In this document: positions 11,945 through 23,742 of the stretch, piece after piece | How the letters are laid out: each line of letters opens with the position of its first letter | Numbering within the stretch: position 1 is the stretch's first letter | Source: Gigantopelta aegis | Lineage: Eukaryota; Mollusca; Gastropoda; Neomphalida; Peltospiridae | Assembly: GCF_016097555.1 (NCBI RefSeq) | Contig: NC_054702.1 | Coordinates: forward strand, 63,044,650 to 63,108,649 | Reading direction: 5' to 3' | DNA: 64,000 bases | Position numbers and translations under genes: made by a program | The notes under the pieces: model-generated | Seen by the model: the letters and a program-made list of their open reading frames with translations, nothing else | Database searches by the model: none | Told to the model about the DNA's origin: nothing

Positions 11945-14735
11945 ATGAGTACCGCGCTTGGCCGACAGTATTCTAACAGGTAAGTTACTCTTCAAATTTA
12001 GGTGCTTTTTGTTTTAAGAATTAAACGTGATATTTTTTGACGTTTATGGAAGTATCAACCAGAAAACCGCTTTACACACACAGTGTATAAAAAGTGTAAC
12101 TAGATATGTTTACTAGCCCGTAGAGCAACGAAGAATTGATTATGCAGGTCAGGGGGTCGGGGTTTTCCCGGAATTGCCTACTAAAAATATTCGTTTTAAT
12201 GATTACTTTTCTTATGTTAAAGGTAATATAAATGTCTTACTGCGTAGTACCATGGTCGGGTTTTCCCGGAATTATTGATTATTAGATATACATGGCAGGC
12301 TGAATGGCTTTCCCAGGAAAAATACGCGGTTTAGTAATAATACACTTTAAAAAAATATATATAGGCCTATAAAAATAAAAATATAGAAAAACCCCGAACA
12401 AAACCCCCCACCCAAAACAAACTCAAAATAATAACAACAACAAACAAACAAACAACAACAACACAATGGATGTCAAGGTGTGGCCGTTACCTTTCCTGTC
12501 CTGGACGGAGGAGCCGGTCGACGCCGGCTCTTGTGCTCAAGACAGGCGTGCGCTACAACAGCTTGCTCTGAATGGGCACGTAAAGCCCTATGACCTGACC
12601 TGACCTGTGGCCGTTAGATACCATTTATCTTGCAACGGGTTGTTTTAAAACGTATCTAACGACCAAAAGCGAGTTGGATGCGTTTTAAAACAACGAGTTG
12701 TAAGATAAATGATATCTAACAGACGGTCAAACATTTGGTAATTTGTTCAGTCTTAGAGAGGAAATCCGCTACAGATTTACATTAGTAGAAAGATGACTTT
12801 TATATGCACCATCCCACAGACAGGGCTAAGATCGCTTCGTGGAACGGGGCCCTGGCCAGTAGCCGGTGGTGTTGGTGGTGGTGGTGGTGGTGGTGGTGGG
12901 GGGGGGGGGGGGGTGCGAACGCTTTTTATTTCCTATTGTAAGTATTTTAACGATTTGCCTAACAGATGGGTGTATTAAATGCTAGTTTATTCGAAACCAT
13001 TATTGGAAGCCCGCACTGATATTATATGGCTCGTCTCTGTTTCAGCGTTCGAAAATTTCCGTGTTACACGAATATTACAAGGCGTCGTTATAGGTATATT
13101 CAATTGAGAACTGACGCGCTATTTTGTCGACTCACAAACTACGACTATCATGGGACGACCTGAGCAAAGAGAGCGAAGTAAAAAAACATGCAGCCAAGAG
13201 CTGCCAAACGATAGACGCTTTTCTTACAAAAAAGAAAAAAGGTATAATATAACTGGTCAATAAAATAAATTCGTTTACGAAATATCTTGATCAACTACGA
13301 TCACCCGAAAAATAATAAAATGTCAGTTAAATATGACTATTGACTTTGTTGCGTTCGGCAAATTGCTTTTAATATTGCATGTTGTTTAGAGATGAATTTA
13401 TTTAACAGCTGACACTGTCGAATGCGTTCTCAACTCAAACCGTGTCTGGCGTGTGATTGGTACCGGCACCGTAAATATGTTTAACATATATCATACATTT
13501 CATTCCGTCTCAATACCCTTGTTGAATTAACAATCAAGGGGGAGCAACTGACAAATATTATTCACAAAAGCGATTCCGATGCCGTCAATACACCAAATCG
13601 AAAACGAATGCTATGCCCAATACCAAAATTTAAACACATTGATGGTTGTTTTTTTCTTTTTTACCACGCGCGCATTTAGTGATTCAATTGTTATTTTAGA
13701 TTCCTTTTTTCACAAACCAGGGCATAAAATTTGAATTTTTCAGAGAACCAATATGTCGTTCGTGTGGCTTTTGTGTTTGCACGAACGATTTTCTTCAGTA
13801 GTTGAGATACAAATGAAATGGTTAATGGACAACGATATTCAAACGAGAATCTGAGATGAGCGAGTTTTGTAGCTTTTCTCCTATCATAAATACGAAAATA
13901 TATTTTGTGTTCTAGGACTAATTTAAAAGCTACTAAGCGAAAATAAAAATCAGGTTTGTTTGTCCTAACCCGACCAAGCCAATCCAAGCCAATAAATAGT
14001 TACATATTCATACACCACTATAGTTTCGAGCATGTCTGTCCCGGGTCTGGTCTCTGGATAACCCGACCAACCTACAAAAATGGGGGTGGGGGGTTGTGGG
14101 AGGCTGAGTTTGCCCGAATTTAGAGGATTGTTTTTAATCTAATTAAAATTAGCTCCACTGTTACATGTAATAGTGGAGCTAATTTTAATTAGATTGAGGT
14201 TTAAAAAAAAAAAAAGCCCGAATCTCGATAACGTTTATTCACATTTGCATTAAGCACTACCAAACAGCTATAATAGGTTACAAATGAACCACTACGCATT
14301 TTACATGGATTACAATTAACGAGTATTAAAGTATGAAATAGAAACGTATTGTTTCACAGTGTAACTAGTTTTCTTCACTTATATGAATCTCATTTTATTT
14401 TTTACAAATAACTGTAGTCTTCTACTTGTACATATTTATTGCCTATAAAAAGTACACCAAATAGGAATTGCATGAAAACACATGTAATATTACTCCTAGC
14501 AGAATAGATGAATTCGTCTAATTTCAGACTGAAAAAGGAACTGGCAGCTCTTCAAAAAAGTCCTCCACCAAGTATTTCCGTGTCTTTGGAATCCGACAAC
14601 CTGCATGTGTGGGAAGCCATTATAGAAGGGCCGCCGGAATCATTATACAAAGGTGTGCATTTAATACATTTTTTTTTTTTTTTTTTTTTTACAATGATTA
14701 TAATACAATAATACTTTCTAGTATTATTTCGCTCT

Positions 14736-14772
<37 letters not shown>

Positions 14773-15116
14773 CGTGCGTGTGTGTGTGTGTGTGTGTGTG
14801 TGATATGAATTATGAATGTAATATATAGTAATTTCAGGCACAGTACACAATTTACTTTAAGCTCTGTGATAGAAGGTTCTAGTGTCGAAGAATGAGTGAG
14901 AGTTTAACGACATCCTAGCACGAACATATATTGGTTATTGGGTACCAAATTTGTATTTTAAGAGTACTTTCTGGTAAAATGTAGGTTTGCATACATGTAT
15001 GGAATTTTGTATTTCCCCCACAATATCAAATTAAACATTGTACAAGTATACAGTGGGGCTCGGGGATCGTGCACGGATGTGACAGCCGGGTGTGTGGTGA
15101 AATATAATATAATATA

Positions 15117-15183
<67 letters not shown>

Positions 15184-15262
15184 TAGCTAGTACATGTATA
15201 TGTATTGCAGTATGCATTTTTGTATTCACAGGTGGCAGATTTAAAGTTCGTGTGACCATACC
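11945..15262 (+). CDS. Ubiquitin-conjugating enzyme E2-like gene, 5' part
   Basis: Exon 1 (11,945-11,979) reads MSTALGRQYSN and ends AACAG/GTAAGT. Exon 2 (14,528-14,652) follows an ATTTCAG acceptor. Exon 3 (15,232-15,262) follows CACAG and ends at GTATCC. Phases agree across both junctions. The product has the start of a UBC fold: helix 1 (RLKKELAALQKSPPP), then beta strands (LHVWEAIIEGP, SLYKGG, RFKVRVTIP), the point where E2 enzymes continue YPF-P-P. The exon with the catalytic cysteine is not in these three; a 200-base assembly gap lies downstream. The start is favoured because CCGCCATTAACA precedes the ATG, like a housekeeping initiator. Which E2 subfamily it is cannot be told from 64 residues. 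It is divergent from UBL gene A with 1.15 kb between start codons. Confidence 0.75.
12479..12616 (+). mobile_element. Short retroposon with target-site duplication
   Basis: About 116 bases ending in a TGACC-type tail, flanked by an 11-base direct repeat, TGTGGCCGTTA, at 12,479-12,489 and 12,606-12,616. The body (GTGCGCTACAACAGCTTGCT) matches the fragment at 11,836-11,905. This looks like a 5'-truncated non-LTR or SINE insertion. Confidence 0.7.
12613..12720. repeat. Palindrome, arms about 44 bases
   Basis: GTTAGATACCATTTATCTTG at the left and its complement at 12,695-12,720, with inner GTTTTAAAAC on both sides. The retroposon at 12,479 inserted at its left edge. Confidence 0.7.
12722..12830 (-). 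mobile_element. SINE family 1 core fragment
   Basis: CAAACATTTGGTAATTTG through CATCCCACAGACAGGG. Head and tail are both missing. Confidence 0.65.
12868..12914. repeat. (GGT)n and poly-G
   Basis: Trinucleotide array running into a G tract. The glycine-rich frame here is an artefact. Confidence 0.9.
13000..14130. other. Intron 1 of the E2-like gene; possible coding relic near 13,150
   Basis: On the plus strand, 13,140-13,248 reads a short open stretch ending QTIDAFLTKKKK, similar to the PIP-box-like ends of some transposase-derived zinc-finger proteins. It has no start codon or clear partner exon. The rest shows nothing recognisable. Confidence 0.2.
14135..14196. repeat. Perfect palindrome, arms 23-24 bases
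   Basis: ATCTAATTAAAATTAGCTCC mirrored after a 12-base centre. The right arm matches the inner part of the direct repeats at 11,399 and 11,568. Confidence 0.8.
14728..14802. repeat. (TG)n microsatellite
   Basis: TG/CG dinucleotide array in the intron after E2-like exon 2. Confidence 0.95.
15104..15181. repeat. (TA)n microsatellite
   Basis: AATAT then TA array just upstream of E2-like exon 3. Confidence 0.95.
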
Positions 15263-15907
15263 GTATCCTTGAACGTCGTGAGTTACGAATATATAGTATA
15301 GAAGTAAGGTTTTGTATCTTTTACATAAGAAGGGTCACATATAAGTTAAAACACTTTGAATTAGTTTCTGGCAGTGATATGTAAAATACATACCTTTTTA
15401 TATGTTATAGTAATATTTTGAAACTAACACTAGTGATTTAGTGAAACTGATGAAAGAATTTCGTTAATTACACCTAATAGTTTCATTCGTAGAGTTTTAC
15501 CTTTATTAATTTTTTGATAATATTTCGTTAATGTACTTCCATGTTCATTTATGTCATGTTTATGTGATGCAATTGTCTTATTACTACTGATATAAATATT
15601 TACAATTGGACAGATTAAAGGATTTAATTTTAACACCCTGCAATGCAACTATGTAATATTAATCAGAAATTTGCTTTTGATTGGGGGGTGGGTGGGTGGG
15701 GGGGGTGGGGTGGGGGGGGGGGGGTGGAGTGTGTGTCACCCAGAGAAATTCCTAAGAATGTCGGTGAGATCAATGAACAGTGATTTAATGAATGAGCTGT
15801 CAAACTGATGCCAGTGGTTCAAATTCCGTCAACACTGGCTCACACTTTCATTCATCTTTCTCATCTGTCACCCTCTGCCTATCATTCTCATTATTTTAAT
15901 TTAAAAA

Positions 15908-16199
15908 AAGGGAGGGATTTAGCTCAGTAGGTCGAGTGCTCGCTTGAGGTGCTTGCGTCGCAGGATCGAACCACCTCAATGGATCCATTCAACTGATTGG
16001 AATTTTTCTCGTTCCAATCAGTGCAACACAACTGGTCAAAGGCTGTGGTATGTGCTTCCTGTCTGTGGGAAAGTGCATATAAAAGATCCCTTGCTGCTAA
16101 TGAAAAAATGTAGCGGGTTTCCTCTGACTACGAGTTAACATTAACAAATGTTTGATCAATAGCCAATGATCAATAAATCAATGTGTTCTAGTGACGTTT
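15908..16199 (+). mobile_element. SINE with head type 3
   Basis: The head has pol III A-box-like TTTAGCTCAGTAGGTCGAG and B-box-like GGATCGAACC, then the shared core ATAAAAGATCCCTTGCTGCT, then the family 1 tail. The same type recurs at 28,412, 31,098 and 53,745. Confidence 0.8.
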
Positions 16200-16842
16200 T
16201 TTCTTTTTTCTTTCTTTTGTTTTAATTAAAAAAAAAAACATCCTCATCACCAGCCGCTAATAAAACTGGTCTGACCCACGGCACTAACTAACGATCACTG
16301 GTAGTAGTGAACTGTATTAGGTGATTACAGACGACGTTTTTTTTTTTTTTTTTTTTACAAATGACCACTGAACATTCTCCGAAGTGGTCAGACTAAACCA
16401 ACAGTTAACGCTAATGGCAAAAGACATCTGTTGTTGTTGAAAAGTCAAGGACTGGTATGGGGGGGGGGGGGGGGGGGGGGGCAGTGAAATAAGTTGAAAG
16501 ATAAGAAAAACTGCTTGATCGGGAAGAAATCAGATGGAATTCAAAGGGAAGAAAGGAAAGGGAATATTGTGAATTCTTATTTTTGTTTTAGAAAAAAAGA
16601 ACCCCAGTTTTATACATATACATGTGTGTGTATCTTCAAATTATATTATAAAAAACAACAAATGGTATGGTGATGGGATATAAAAGTATCATGAAGTTCA
16701 ACATCTAAATGTCACAATACATGCCGTGATACATACAAAGTGTTTGTAAGGTGGTTTCTTAATTGGTTCTTTTCGAATAGAAGTAATATTTATCAAATTA
16801 TTCAAATTCTATGTATGTATAGTTTCTTTAGGACGTCAGTGT

Positions 16843-17042
16843 NNNNNNNNNNNNNNNNNNNNNNNNNNNNNNNNNNNNNNNNNNNNNNNNNNNNNNNNNN
16901 NNNNNNNNNNNNNNNNNNNNNNNNNNNNNNNNNNNNNNNNNNNNNNNNNNNNNNNNNNNNNNNNNNNNNNNNNNNNNNNNNNNNNNNNNNNNNNNNNNNN
17001 NNNNNNNNNNNNNNNNNNNNNNNNNNNNNNNNNNNNNNNNNN
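16843..17042. other. Assembly gap, 200 N
   Basis: A run of exactly 200 N, so its true size is unknown. It falls where the missing E2 exons, including the active-site cysteine, could lie. Confidence 0.99.
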
Positions 17043-17126
17043 GACTATGTATTGAAGTGGTCACTAAAGCCTTAGTAAAGGAATATGACCCAGATGGCGA
17101 AACACTACTCACCGATCTTCAAAGTT
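17043..17126 (+). CDS. Possible exon after the gap
   Basis: An open frame comes directly out of the gap, reading LCIEVVTKALVKEYD and then LLTDLQS, and ends AGTTG/GTAAGA so that a split TGG codon is completed by the next exon. LCIEVV resembles the cysteine strand of E2 enzymes (CLDIL). In that case it would be the E2 active-site exon with a long loop before the conserved Trp. It also joins in phase to the exon at 19,379, so it could belong to another gene. The left border is hidden by the gap. Confidence 0.4.
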
Positions 17127-17129
17127 GGT

Positions 17130-18288
17130 AAGACAAATTTTGAATAGATCTTAATTATAGAGATGGTATATATTGTCAAATAATGTTTATTTTTTCGTTC
17201 TAAATTAATTTATAGCCAATATAGGGTCACATTTTGAGACAAAATATCCCCGTCTGGACATTGTCAATGGTTACCTATTGTCGTATATGCATTTAAACCT
17301 GTAGGCTACCAGCCTACCACAATCGCTCAAAAACTGAAAATGCTTTTTTTGATTATTTTATTTGGGGTCATTGTAGTTCCACCATCAAAAGACAGTTTTT
17401 TTTTTTTTTAAAGGCAGTTTGTTCAAAAATTAACAATTGGGTGGATGACATCTGAGAATAGTTGCCTAGTATATTAGTAATACTACAAGTAGGCTAACTT
17501 GGCAACATGCAGATTTCATTATTTATAATGAATAATAAATTGTACAAAAGAAAACAGGACAAGATTGTTCAGTTTCATTGGAATATTTATTTACATGATT
17601 ATATACTACTACTTGATAAACAATATATACAGGGCTAGTTTAATAACTATTTAAGTTATTTTTCTTTATGTAGCCTACACATAAAACCAAACATCAACCC
17701 CAACATATTTACATTAATTCCATCATCTAAACGGGATGAACATTTAACCATTAACATTTCCCCCACACAATTGATTTTGGATTTTTATGATCTATTATCA
17801 TAGTGGTAGAACGAAAGTTATAAATGTTCGATTATAATCCTTCATTGGAACATCGCTAATACAGGGGACAATATTTCGAAATCTGAGGTAACTGGAAGTC
17901 GGCTCACGTGGTTTTTACCTAGGTAACCAATTGTTCGGTTACGTGAATTATATTTGCGTAACATGTGGGTTACCTGATCGGTTATCTCAGTGTTACGTTG
18001 AAATTATATTTTAAATACATAATTTTTAGGTCAAACATAACGTTCAAACAAAATACAAAAGAAAACGTTTTATAAAACAGTTTCTTTAATGCTTGCAAAT
18101 CGAAAGAAGTGACTTGTAGATGTTTCTTTTGTTTTCGTACGATCGTAGCGTTGTATATTTATTATTATTATTATTATTCACCACTTGCCATCGGGATCGC
18201 AAAAAGCACTGTCCTCGGTCATCGGGCCACCGTGTTCCCTGGTTCCTCTGAAGAATAACGCTCAACACTCACTGGTGCATGGTTAGAC

Positions 18289-18340
<52 letters not shown>

Positions 18341-18640
18341 TAACAACAAATAAAGGCTACCATTTATCACTGATAATATGTAAAATAAAATAAAAAACCC
18401 ACCCAAAAACCTAAACAACAATTATCCAGTTCCTCTGAACTATAAAACAGGCTACCCATTGGTGCATGATTAGATTAATAAAAATAATTCTTATAATAAC
18501 ATAAAAAGAAAGACCACAATTTGACACTGATATTTTGCTGTGGCAATTATGCTAGCTTAAACTGAACAAGTGTGCGGAAAGCTCGTCGCAAGGTTGTAAA
18601 AAGGTTCCAAATACTGGCCTAAACTGAACAAGCTTGCGGG
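17130..18640. other. Non-coding, low-complexity patches
   Basis: No gene seen. It contains a T run at 17,397-17,410, an ATT array at 18,158-18,178 and a (TA)n tract at 18,293-18,338. Confidence 0.45.
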
Positions 18641-19015
18641 AAGCTCGTCGCATAAATGTGAGTGTGTTGGTTGTAAAAAAAATTAGTTTCATCTGGGCTA
18701 AACATGTATGCACTTTTATTTCATCTAGTACCACTGTGTCAAGTAGCCTTGTGCTTGGAACCTGTATAGTGTACCTGTAAAAAAAGTACTCAACTTTTTG
18801 TGCGAAACTAGGGGTGTTGTAAAAAACACATCTGGTTATACCGAAAATGAGCCATGAAAGGTACCATTTTCTTCAGTTAATACTTTGAGGTAGGGGTTGT
18901 AGTACTGATATTTATGGGTCATAGTTTGGTTGATATATTGCATATGGTGTTTTTAAACACAAACGTTAACATGGTCGCCTATGGGATTTTATTTGGTATA
19001 GTACAACCTTTAATA
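18640..19015 (-). mobile_element. Interspersed repeat, inverted partner of 21,115-21,480
   Basis: GTTTCATCTGGGC, CATCTAGTACCA, AAGTAGCCTTGTGCTTG, AGTACTCAACTTTTTGTGCG and GGTCGCCTATGGGATTTT all reappear reverse-complemented in 21,115-21,480. It is diverged, and the family is unknown. Confidence 0.6.
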
Positions 19016-19378
19016 AGCTTGCAATATTTTTTTGGGAATGCTACTTTCAAGTTTTAATTTCTGAACGTCTACAGGTCACGACGTAACCAATTTGTGATTC
19101 ACATTAATTTAATTTTGCGTAACCGACATGCTAACAGAACGGCGGTTCGCGTGAAATAGTGTGCCCTGTAATAACCTTGAATTAAACAATGTACCAATTT
19201 AGTCATTCCATATTACTTCACTTAATATTTTAATAAACACTTTTTGGACTACAAATGCAAGTGTGTTAGTTGTTGACACATGAATGCATTTATATAACAT
19301 CTTCAGTGCTAAAAAATAAAATCAAAAAAAAAAAATCAACTGAATGTTAATAGAAACATCAATTTTCTGTTTTAGGTG

Positions 19379-19527
19379 CAGATGTGGAAATTGTGTAGCT
19401 ATGGCTTCTTCAATGTCTGGTCGCTTATAGTTGGAACATAGAAAACTGGGAAAGTTAGAGGAAATTTCTGTTGGATTTGATATCACTCCTATCACACAGC
19501 ATGGTCATCAGTTTGTCGGTTTACCCG
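19379..19527 (+). pseudogene. Possible exon with an in-frame stop
   Basis: After a TTTTAG acceptor the frame set by the exon at 17,043 reads WCRCGNCVAMASSMSGRL, meets TAG, then continues in the same frame as LEEISVGFDITPITQHGHQF to a GTAATA donor. The W-C-x-C-x-x-C opening resembles the Cys-rich domain of P2X7-like proteins. The coherent frame beyond the stop suggests a recent mutation, an assembly error or an unrelated chance frame. Assignment is weak. Confidence 0.25.
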
Positions 19528-19649
19528 GTAATAAAAATATTGTCTATAATACTTACATGCTCATGTGTCCATTTATGATTAGTCACATTTATTTTTCTTT
19601 CTAAGAAGATAAATGATACATTTTTATGATGTTGAAAATAATCTATATA

Positions 19650-19960
19650 TAGCCTTTACGTACCCCAGTGGTAAAGCATTCGCTTGATGCATGGTCAGTT
19701 TGGGATCGATCCTCGTCTGGTCCATTGGGCTATTTCGCGTTCCAGCCAATGCCCCATGACTGGTATATCAAAGGTTGTGGTATGTGTTATCCTGTCTTGT
19801 ATGGTGCATATAAAAGATCCCTTGCTAGTAATGGAAAAAAATGTAGCAGGTTTCCTCTCTAATACTATGTAAAAATAATTACCAAATGTTTGACATCCAG
19901 TAGTCGATAAGTAATAATCAAAGCGCTCTAGTGGTGCCGTTAAACAAAAACATACTTTAA
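19650..19960 (+). mobile_element. SINE family 1, nearly complete
   Basis: Head with A box TACCCCAGTGGTAAAGC and B box GGGATCGATCC, the core AAAAGATCCCTTGCT, and tail CTCTAGTGGTGCCGTTAAAC. Confidence 0.8.
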
Positions 19961-20270
19961 TTAATTTTGAAAATGTTAGCTATTTTCAAGTGTCCTAAAT
20001 GTGGGTTGTATTCTTGTGTTTGTGTGTATGTGGTGGGGGGGGGGGGGTACAAGTCAGAGACAAGTTGTTCAAAGCACATGGTTTGATGGGGTAGGGCGTG
20101 CTCCCGTGGCTGCAGGGACGGCGCATGGTCGTACCACTTTTCAAAGGCAGTTTTGTGGGTATGTTATATCTGTGAAAATGTCCTTCATAATTGAATTTGA
20201 AAGAAGAGTCTCCATTTTGTATTTTTACACTGCCGCCCCTGTACTTGTACCCTCCCTCCCTCCATCCGCT

Positions 20271-20273
<3 letters not shown>

Positions 20274-20345
<72 letters not shown>

Positions 20346-20382
20346 TTGTGTGTTTGTGTGTATGTGTGTGTGATTGTGTGTC
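20274..20382. repeat. (TC)n(TG)n microsatellite
   Basis: Compound dinucleotide array. The serine/leucine frames over it are artefacts. Confidence 0.95.
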
Positions 20383-21114
20383 CAACTTGTAACTCGCCCT
20401 TTTGAGCTCTAGTTTAGCTGGTGCTCGTAATGGTTTCTTGTTTGCTTTATCATACGTAATCGTTATACTTGTGCCGGTGGAGATACAGGCTTGGAACAGA
20501 TACGTTTAAACAAAAAGTTTATGTGTCGTAGGCCTACTTATCGACCACCTTAAATAATTATCGTAATCCCCAGGGATGAAGTGGTCACTGCAGATCCTAT
20601 CCCATCGTGACGGTCAATTCCATTACGCAAAAAAATAGTCCATCCATACAATTCAATTCACTGGAATAACATTTTCGCATTTAAAAAAAACAACAAAAAA
20701 AACAAAAACGCGTTCCAAATCAAGTGTGTGAAAGCCTGTGCTTAATTAATTAATTAAATTTAATTTTAACGCTTTCATAGTATGTCGCATTCACAGGGTC
20801 ACGCGACTTTTCATTGCGAATATATTAAAAACGGGTAAAAATAATTTGGAATTTGTTTTATTGATACTTCATATATATTGTATACGTAGATACCAAACTA
20901 TAATGAATTATGTTTTCGACAAGCCTGAACCTTTAAGAAAGTACAGCGTATGTTCGTTAGAGGCGTCGAATTTCTTGTGTAGCGGTGTGTGTGCGTGTGC
21001 GTGTGTGTGTGTGTAAGAGACCACAAATAATGTTTCTTAGCAGACGTGCAGAAAGTGCTCGCTCGCCAAACGCGAGTTAAAATTCTGACGGACTAGTTAA
21101 AAAATGCAACAATT

Positions 21115-21480
21115 ACTATGGGGTGTATACTACCAAATCAAATCCCATAGACGACAATAGTAACACATGTGGCTAAAACTCCTACCTGCAGCGTATCAAT
21201 CGACATAAACGCCACGGATATAAATACTACCACCCCTCACCCTTAATGTGAATCAGAAAAAATGGGGGTCAAACTGCTTATTTCTGAGATAACGAGTAGC
21301 GTCTATGACTACCCTAGTTCCGCACAAAATTTGAGTACTTATTTTTACAGGTACCCCAAACATGTTTCAAGCACAAGGCTACTTGATACAATGGTACTAG
21401 ATGAAATAAAATTGCATACATTTTTTTGCCCAGATGAAACTTTTTGTTTTTTTACAACCAACACATATTTATCACGAATC
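21115..21480 (+). mobile_element. Interspersed repeat, partner of 18,640-19,015
   Basis: Reverse-complement match to the earlier copy over about 365 bases, with a 2.1-kb spacer. Confidence 0.6.
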
Positions 21481-21566
21481 ACAGGACTTGTGGTGTTCAC
21501 TTCTCTATCAAACGTTGGAGTGCACCTCGAACTTTAACCCCACCGGAAGTTATTTGGTTTAGTACT

Positions 21567-21780
21567 ACCTATAGTCCGTCCCACGGGAAACGCTTTTTTT
21601 TTCATATTATTGAATTTACTACAAGTTATTAAATTCTGAGCAGATTGATTTGTAGATTGCACACACAATTAGTATATTTTTGTTATTTCCAAAACACTTT
21701 TGCTTTTCTTCTTACATCAAACAAACTGAAATTATTTACAACAAAAACACGTTTATAGAATGATGAGACGGACTATAGTT
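21567..21780. mobile_element. MITE with CTATAGTCCGTC ends
   Basis: A 12-base perfect terminal inverted repeat (CTATAGTCCGTC at 21,569; GACGGACTATAG at 21,767) around about 190 AT-rich bases. A lone end, TATAGTCCGTCCCA, occurs at 53,018. Confidence 0.65.
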
Positions 21781-22311
21781 GAACTAGTCCAACGGGCGAT
21801 CGTCTTTTTTTTCTCTGACTGACTGTAATTTTCCATCGAATTCGCGGCCATGCTAGAATTTAAAACCATTCAACTGTTCAGAATGATGACGAAATACGTA
21901 ATACATGTATAGCATTGACAATAGATGACTTCGAAGTTCCGAACTGCGCATGCGGAATAAGACCAATATGTAATCAATGTTCTCTAGTGGTGTTTAAAGA
22001 AAACAAACTTCTTATATAAACATAGTCACCTATCGTAAATAGGTTGCTTTTTATTATTATTATTTTTTTTTTTTTAAAACTAATATTTGACCTATGGGTC
22101 TAAATGTTTCACCGAACACTGGCGTAGGAAGCGGAGGGGGGAGGGGGGGGGGCAAGGGGCATGTGCCCCCCCCACTTTTCAGATATTTTGTTTGCTTTAT
22201 AATAGTGTAAATTTAAAAGCCACTGTATTGTATTCCATACATTCGACTTGTTTTCCCTCCATGTCCCATAACCCTATAATGTAACCGGCGAAAAGCATAT
22301 GGAAAAATGAG

Positions 22312-22316
<5 letters not shown>

Positions 22317-22360
<44 letters not shown>

Positions 22361-22363
22361 TAT
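22317..22363. repeat. Poly-A and (TA)n
   Basis: A tract followed by a TA array, directly beside a palindrome. Confidence 0.9.
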
Positions 22364-22369
22364 TTAAGA

Positions 22370-22521
22370 ATTGTCTGTTATTTCTTTTACGCTCATCGGG
22401 GTATGAACAAAACGAATCATCCGTAAACTGTATGAATCGGCGAAGCCGTTCTCACATAAGTTTGCGGATGATTTTTTTTTTTTCATACCCAGATGAACGT
22501 AAACGAAATAACAGACAATAC
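22370..22521. repeat. Long palindrome, arms about 65 bases
   Basis: ATTGTCTGTTATTTC arms mirrored at 22,505-22,520, with matching GGGTATGAA and AATCATCCG inner parts. Centre GAATCGGCGAAGCCG. Confidence 0.8.
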
Positions 22522-22681
22522 TTATAATTAAATTTGAAACATACTTATATTAAAAGTTCATATTTTATTTTGTTTGGTTAAGACAATAACGCTCAGTAAG
22601 ACAAATTACCAATATAAAATAACGTCATCAGGTATGACGTTCCCTGACTACGTATTTTTTACATTCACCGGGAAATAAAAG

Positions 22682-22994
22682 AAAGAAAGAAATGTTTTAT
22701 TTAACGACGCACTCAACACATTTTATTTACCGTTATATGGCGTCAGATATATGGTTGAGCACCACACAGATATTGAGAGAGGAAAGCCGCTGTCGCCACT
22801 TGATGGGCTACTCTTTTCGATCAGCAGCAAGGGATCTTTTATATGCACCATCCCACAGACAGGGTAGTACATACCTCGGCCTTTGATATACCAGTCGTGG
22901 TGCACTGGCTGGAACGAGAAATAGCCCAGTGGGCCCACTGACGAGGATCGATACCACACCGACCGCGCGCTGTACCACTGGGCTACGTCCTCAC
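22682..22994 (-). mobile_element. Hybrid SINE: family 1 head, family 2 tail
   Basis: Tail ACGACGCACTCAACACATTT (family 2) runs through the shared core into a family 1 head (GAGGATCGATACC, ACCACTGGGCTACGTCC). Confidence 0.8.
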
Positions 22995-22999
22995 CGGGA

Positions 23000-23618
23000 A
23001 ATGAACAAACTCCCGTTGCTACGACTGGACCAATGGGATGACGTTATATTATAATGAATGCAACGGACATTTAATTATAATTAATAGAGAGTGCTGTTCC
23101 TTGCACGGGTACTCGAGTCCTGTGAATGTAAAAACGTTACACAATAACCTGATAATAATATTATTATACTAACATAGCTTAAAGGTAATATACAACAGCA
23201 CAATAATTTGTAATTTTATTTTATTTTCATCAAGCTTGCGTACACTCGTATCTTAATACAAAAGAAGTCAAATAACTTTAAAAAAACAACAACGAAACGA
23301 AACATTAAAATAACCGACATCCCCCCCATCCACCCACCAAAACGGCCCCACCTAGCAACAATAGGAGAAAAGACCCCCCCCCCCCTCCCCCAAACAAACA
23401 CACCCACAACGAATACAGCCTCACTACTACTAATTCAATTCGATGGTTTTAAGGTGAGCGAATTAACAGATGTACAAATAATTAGAACGAATAATTAGGA
23501 ATGTCAAAATAGACAAAACAAACTAAACAAAAGCTGCAGCAATTTCTTTTATATTATTCCATTACTACTTAGAAATGTGACATACATTACGTATATGAAA
23601 AATACCAGATATAGATTT
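23000..23618. other. 3' flank of gene B, no gene seen
   Basis: C-rich runs near 23,375. AATAAAATAAAA on the minus strand at about 23,213-23,224 could serve as a distant polyadenylation signal for gene B. Confidence 0.4.
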
Positions 23619-23740
23619 AACTCTTAAGAAACTACTTCTTGGATCGCAGCAATGCAACAATAGGCGTGTGAACCACGTGGGTAATAGCCACTGGCATTAG
23701 CTTTAGTTAGGCAGATGAAGCTGAAGATATAGCTATGAAC
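23619..23740 (-). repeat. Tandem copy of the last part of gene B exon 4
   Basis: About 117 bases matching 23,741-23,853, the last ~35 codons of gene B. Translated, it reads FICLTKANASGYYPRGSH and then CCIAAIQEVVS plus stop, with five or six changes from the real end. It lies after the gene B stop, so it would be 3' UTR. Confidence 0.8.
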
Positions 23741-23742
23741 TC

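Noticed and set aside
13691-13987. 98-codon minus-strand frame
   Set aside because: No recognisable motif, AT-rich composition, no splice context; probably chance.
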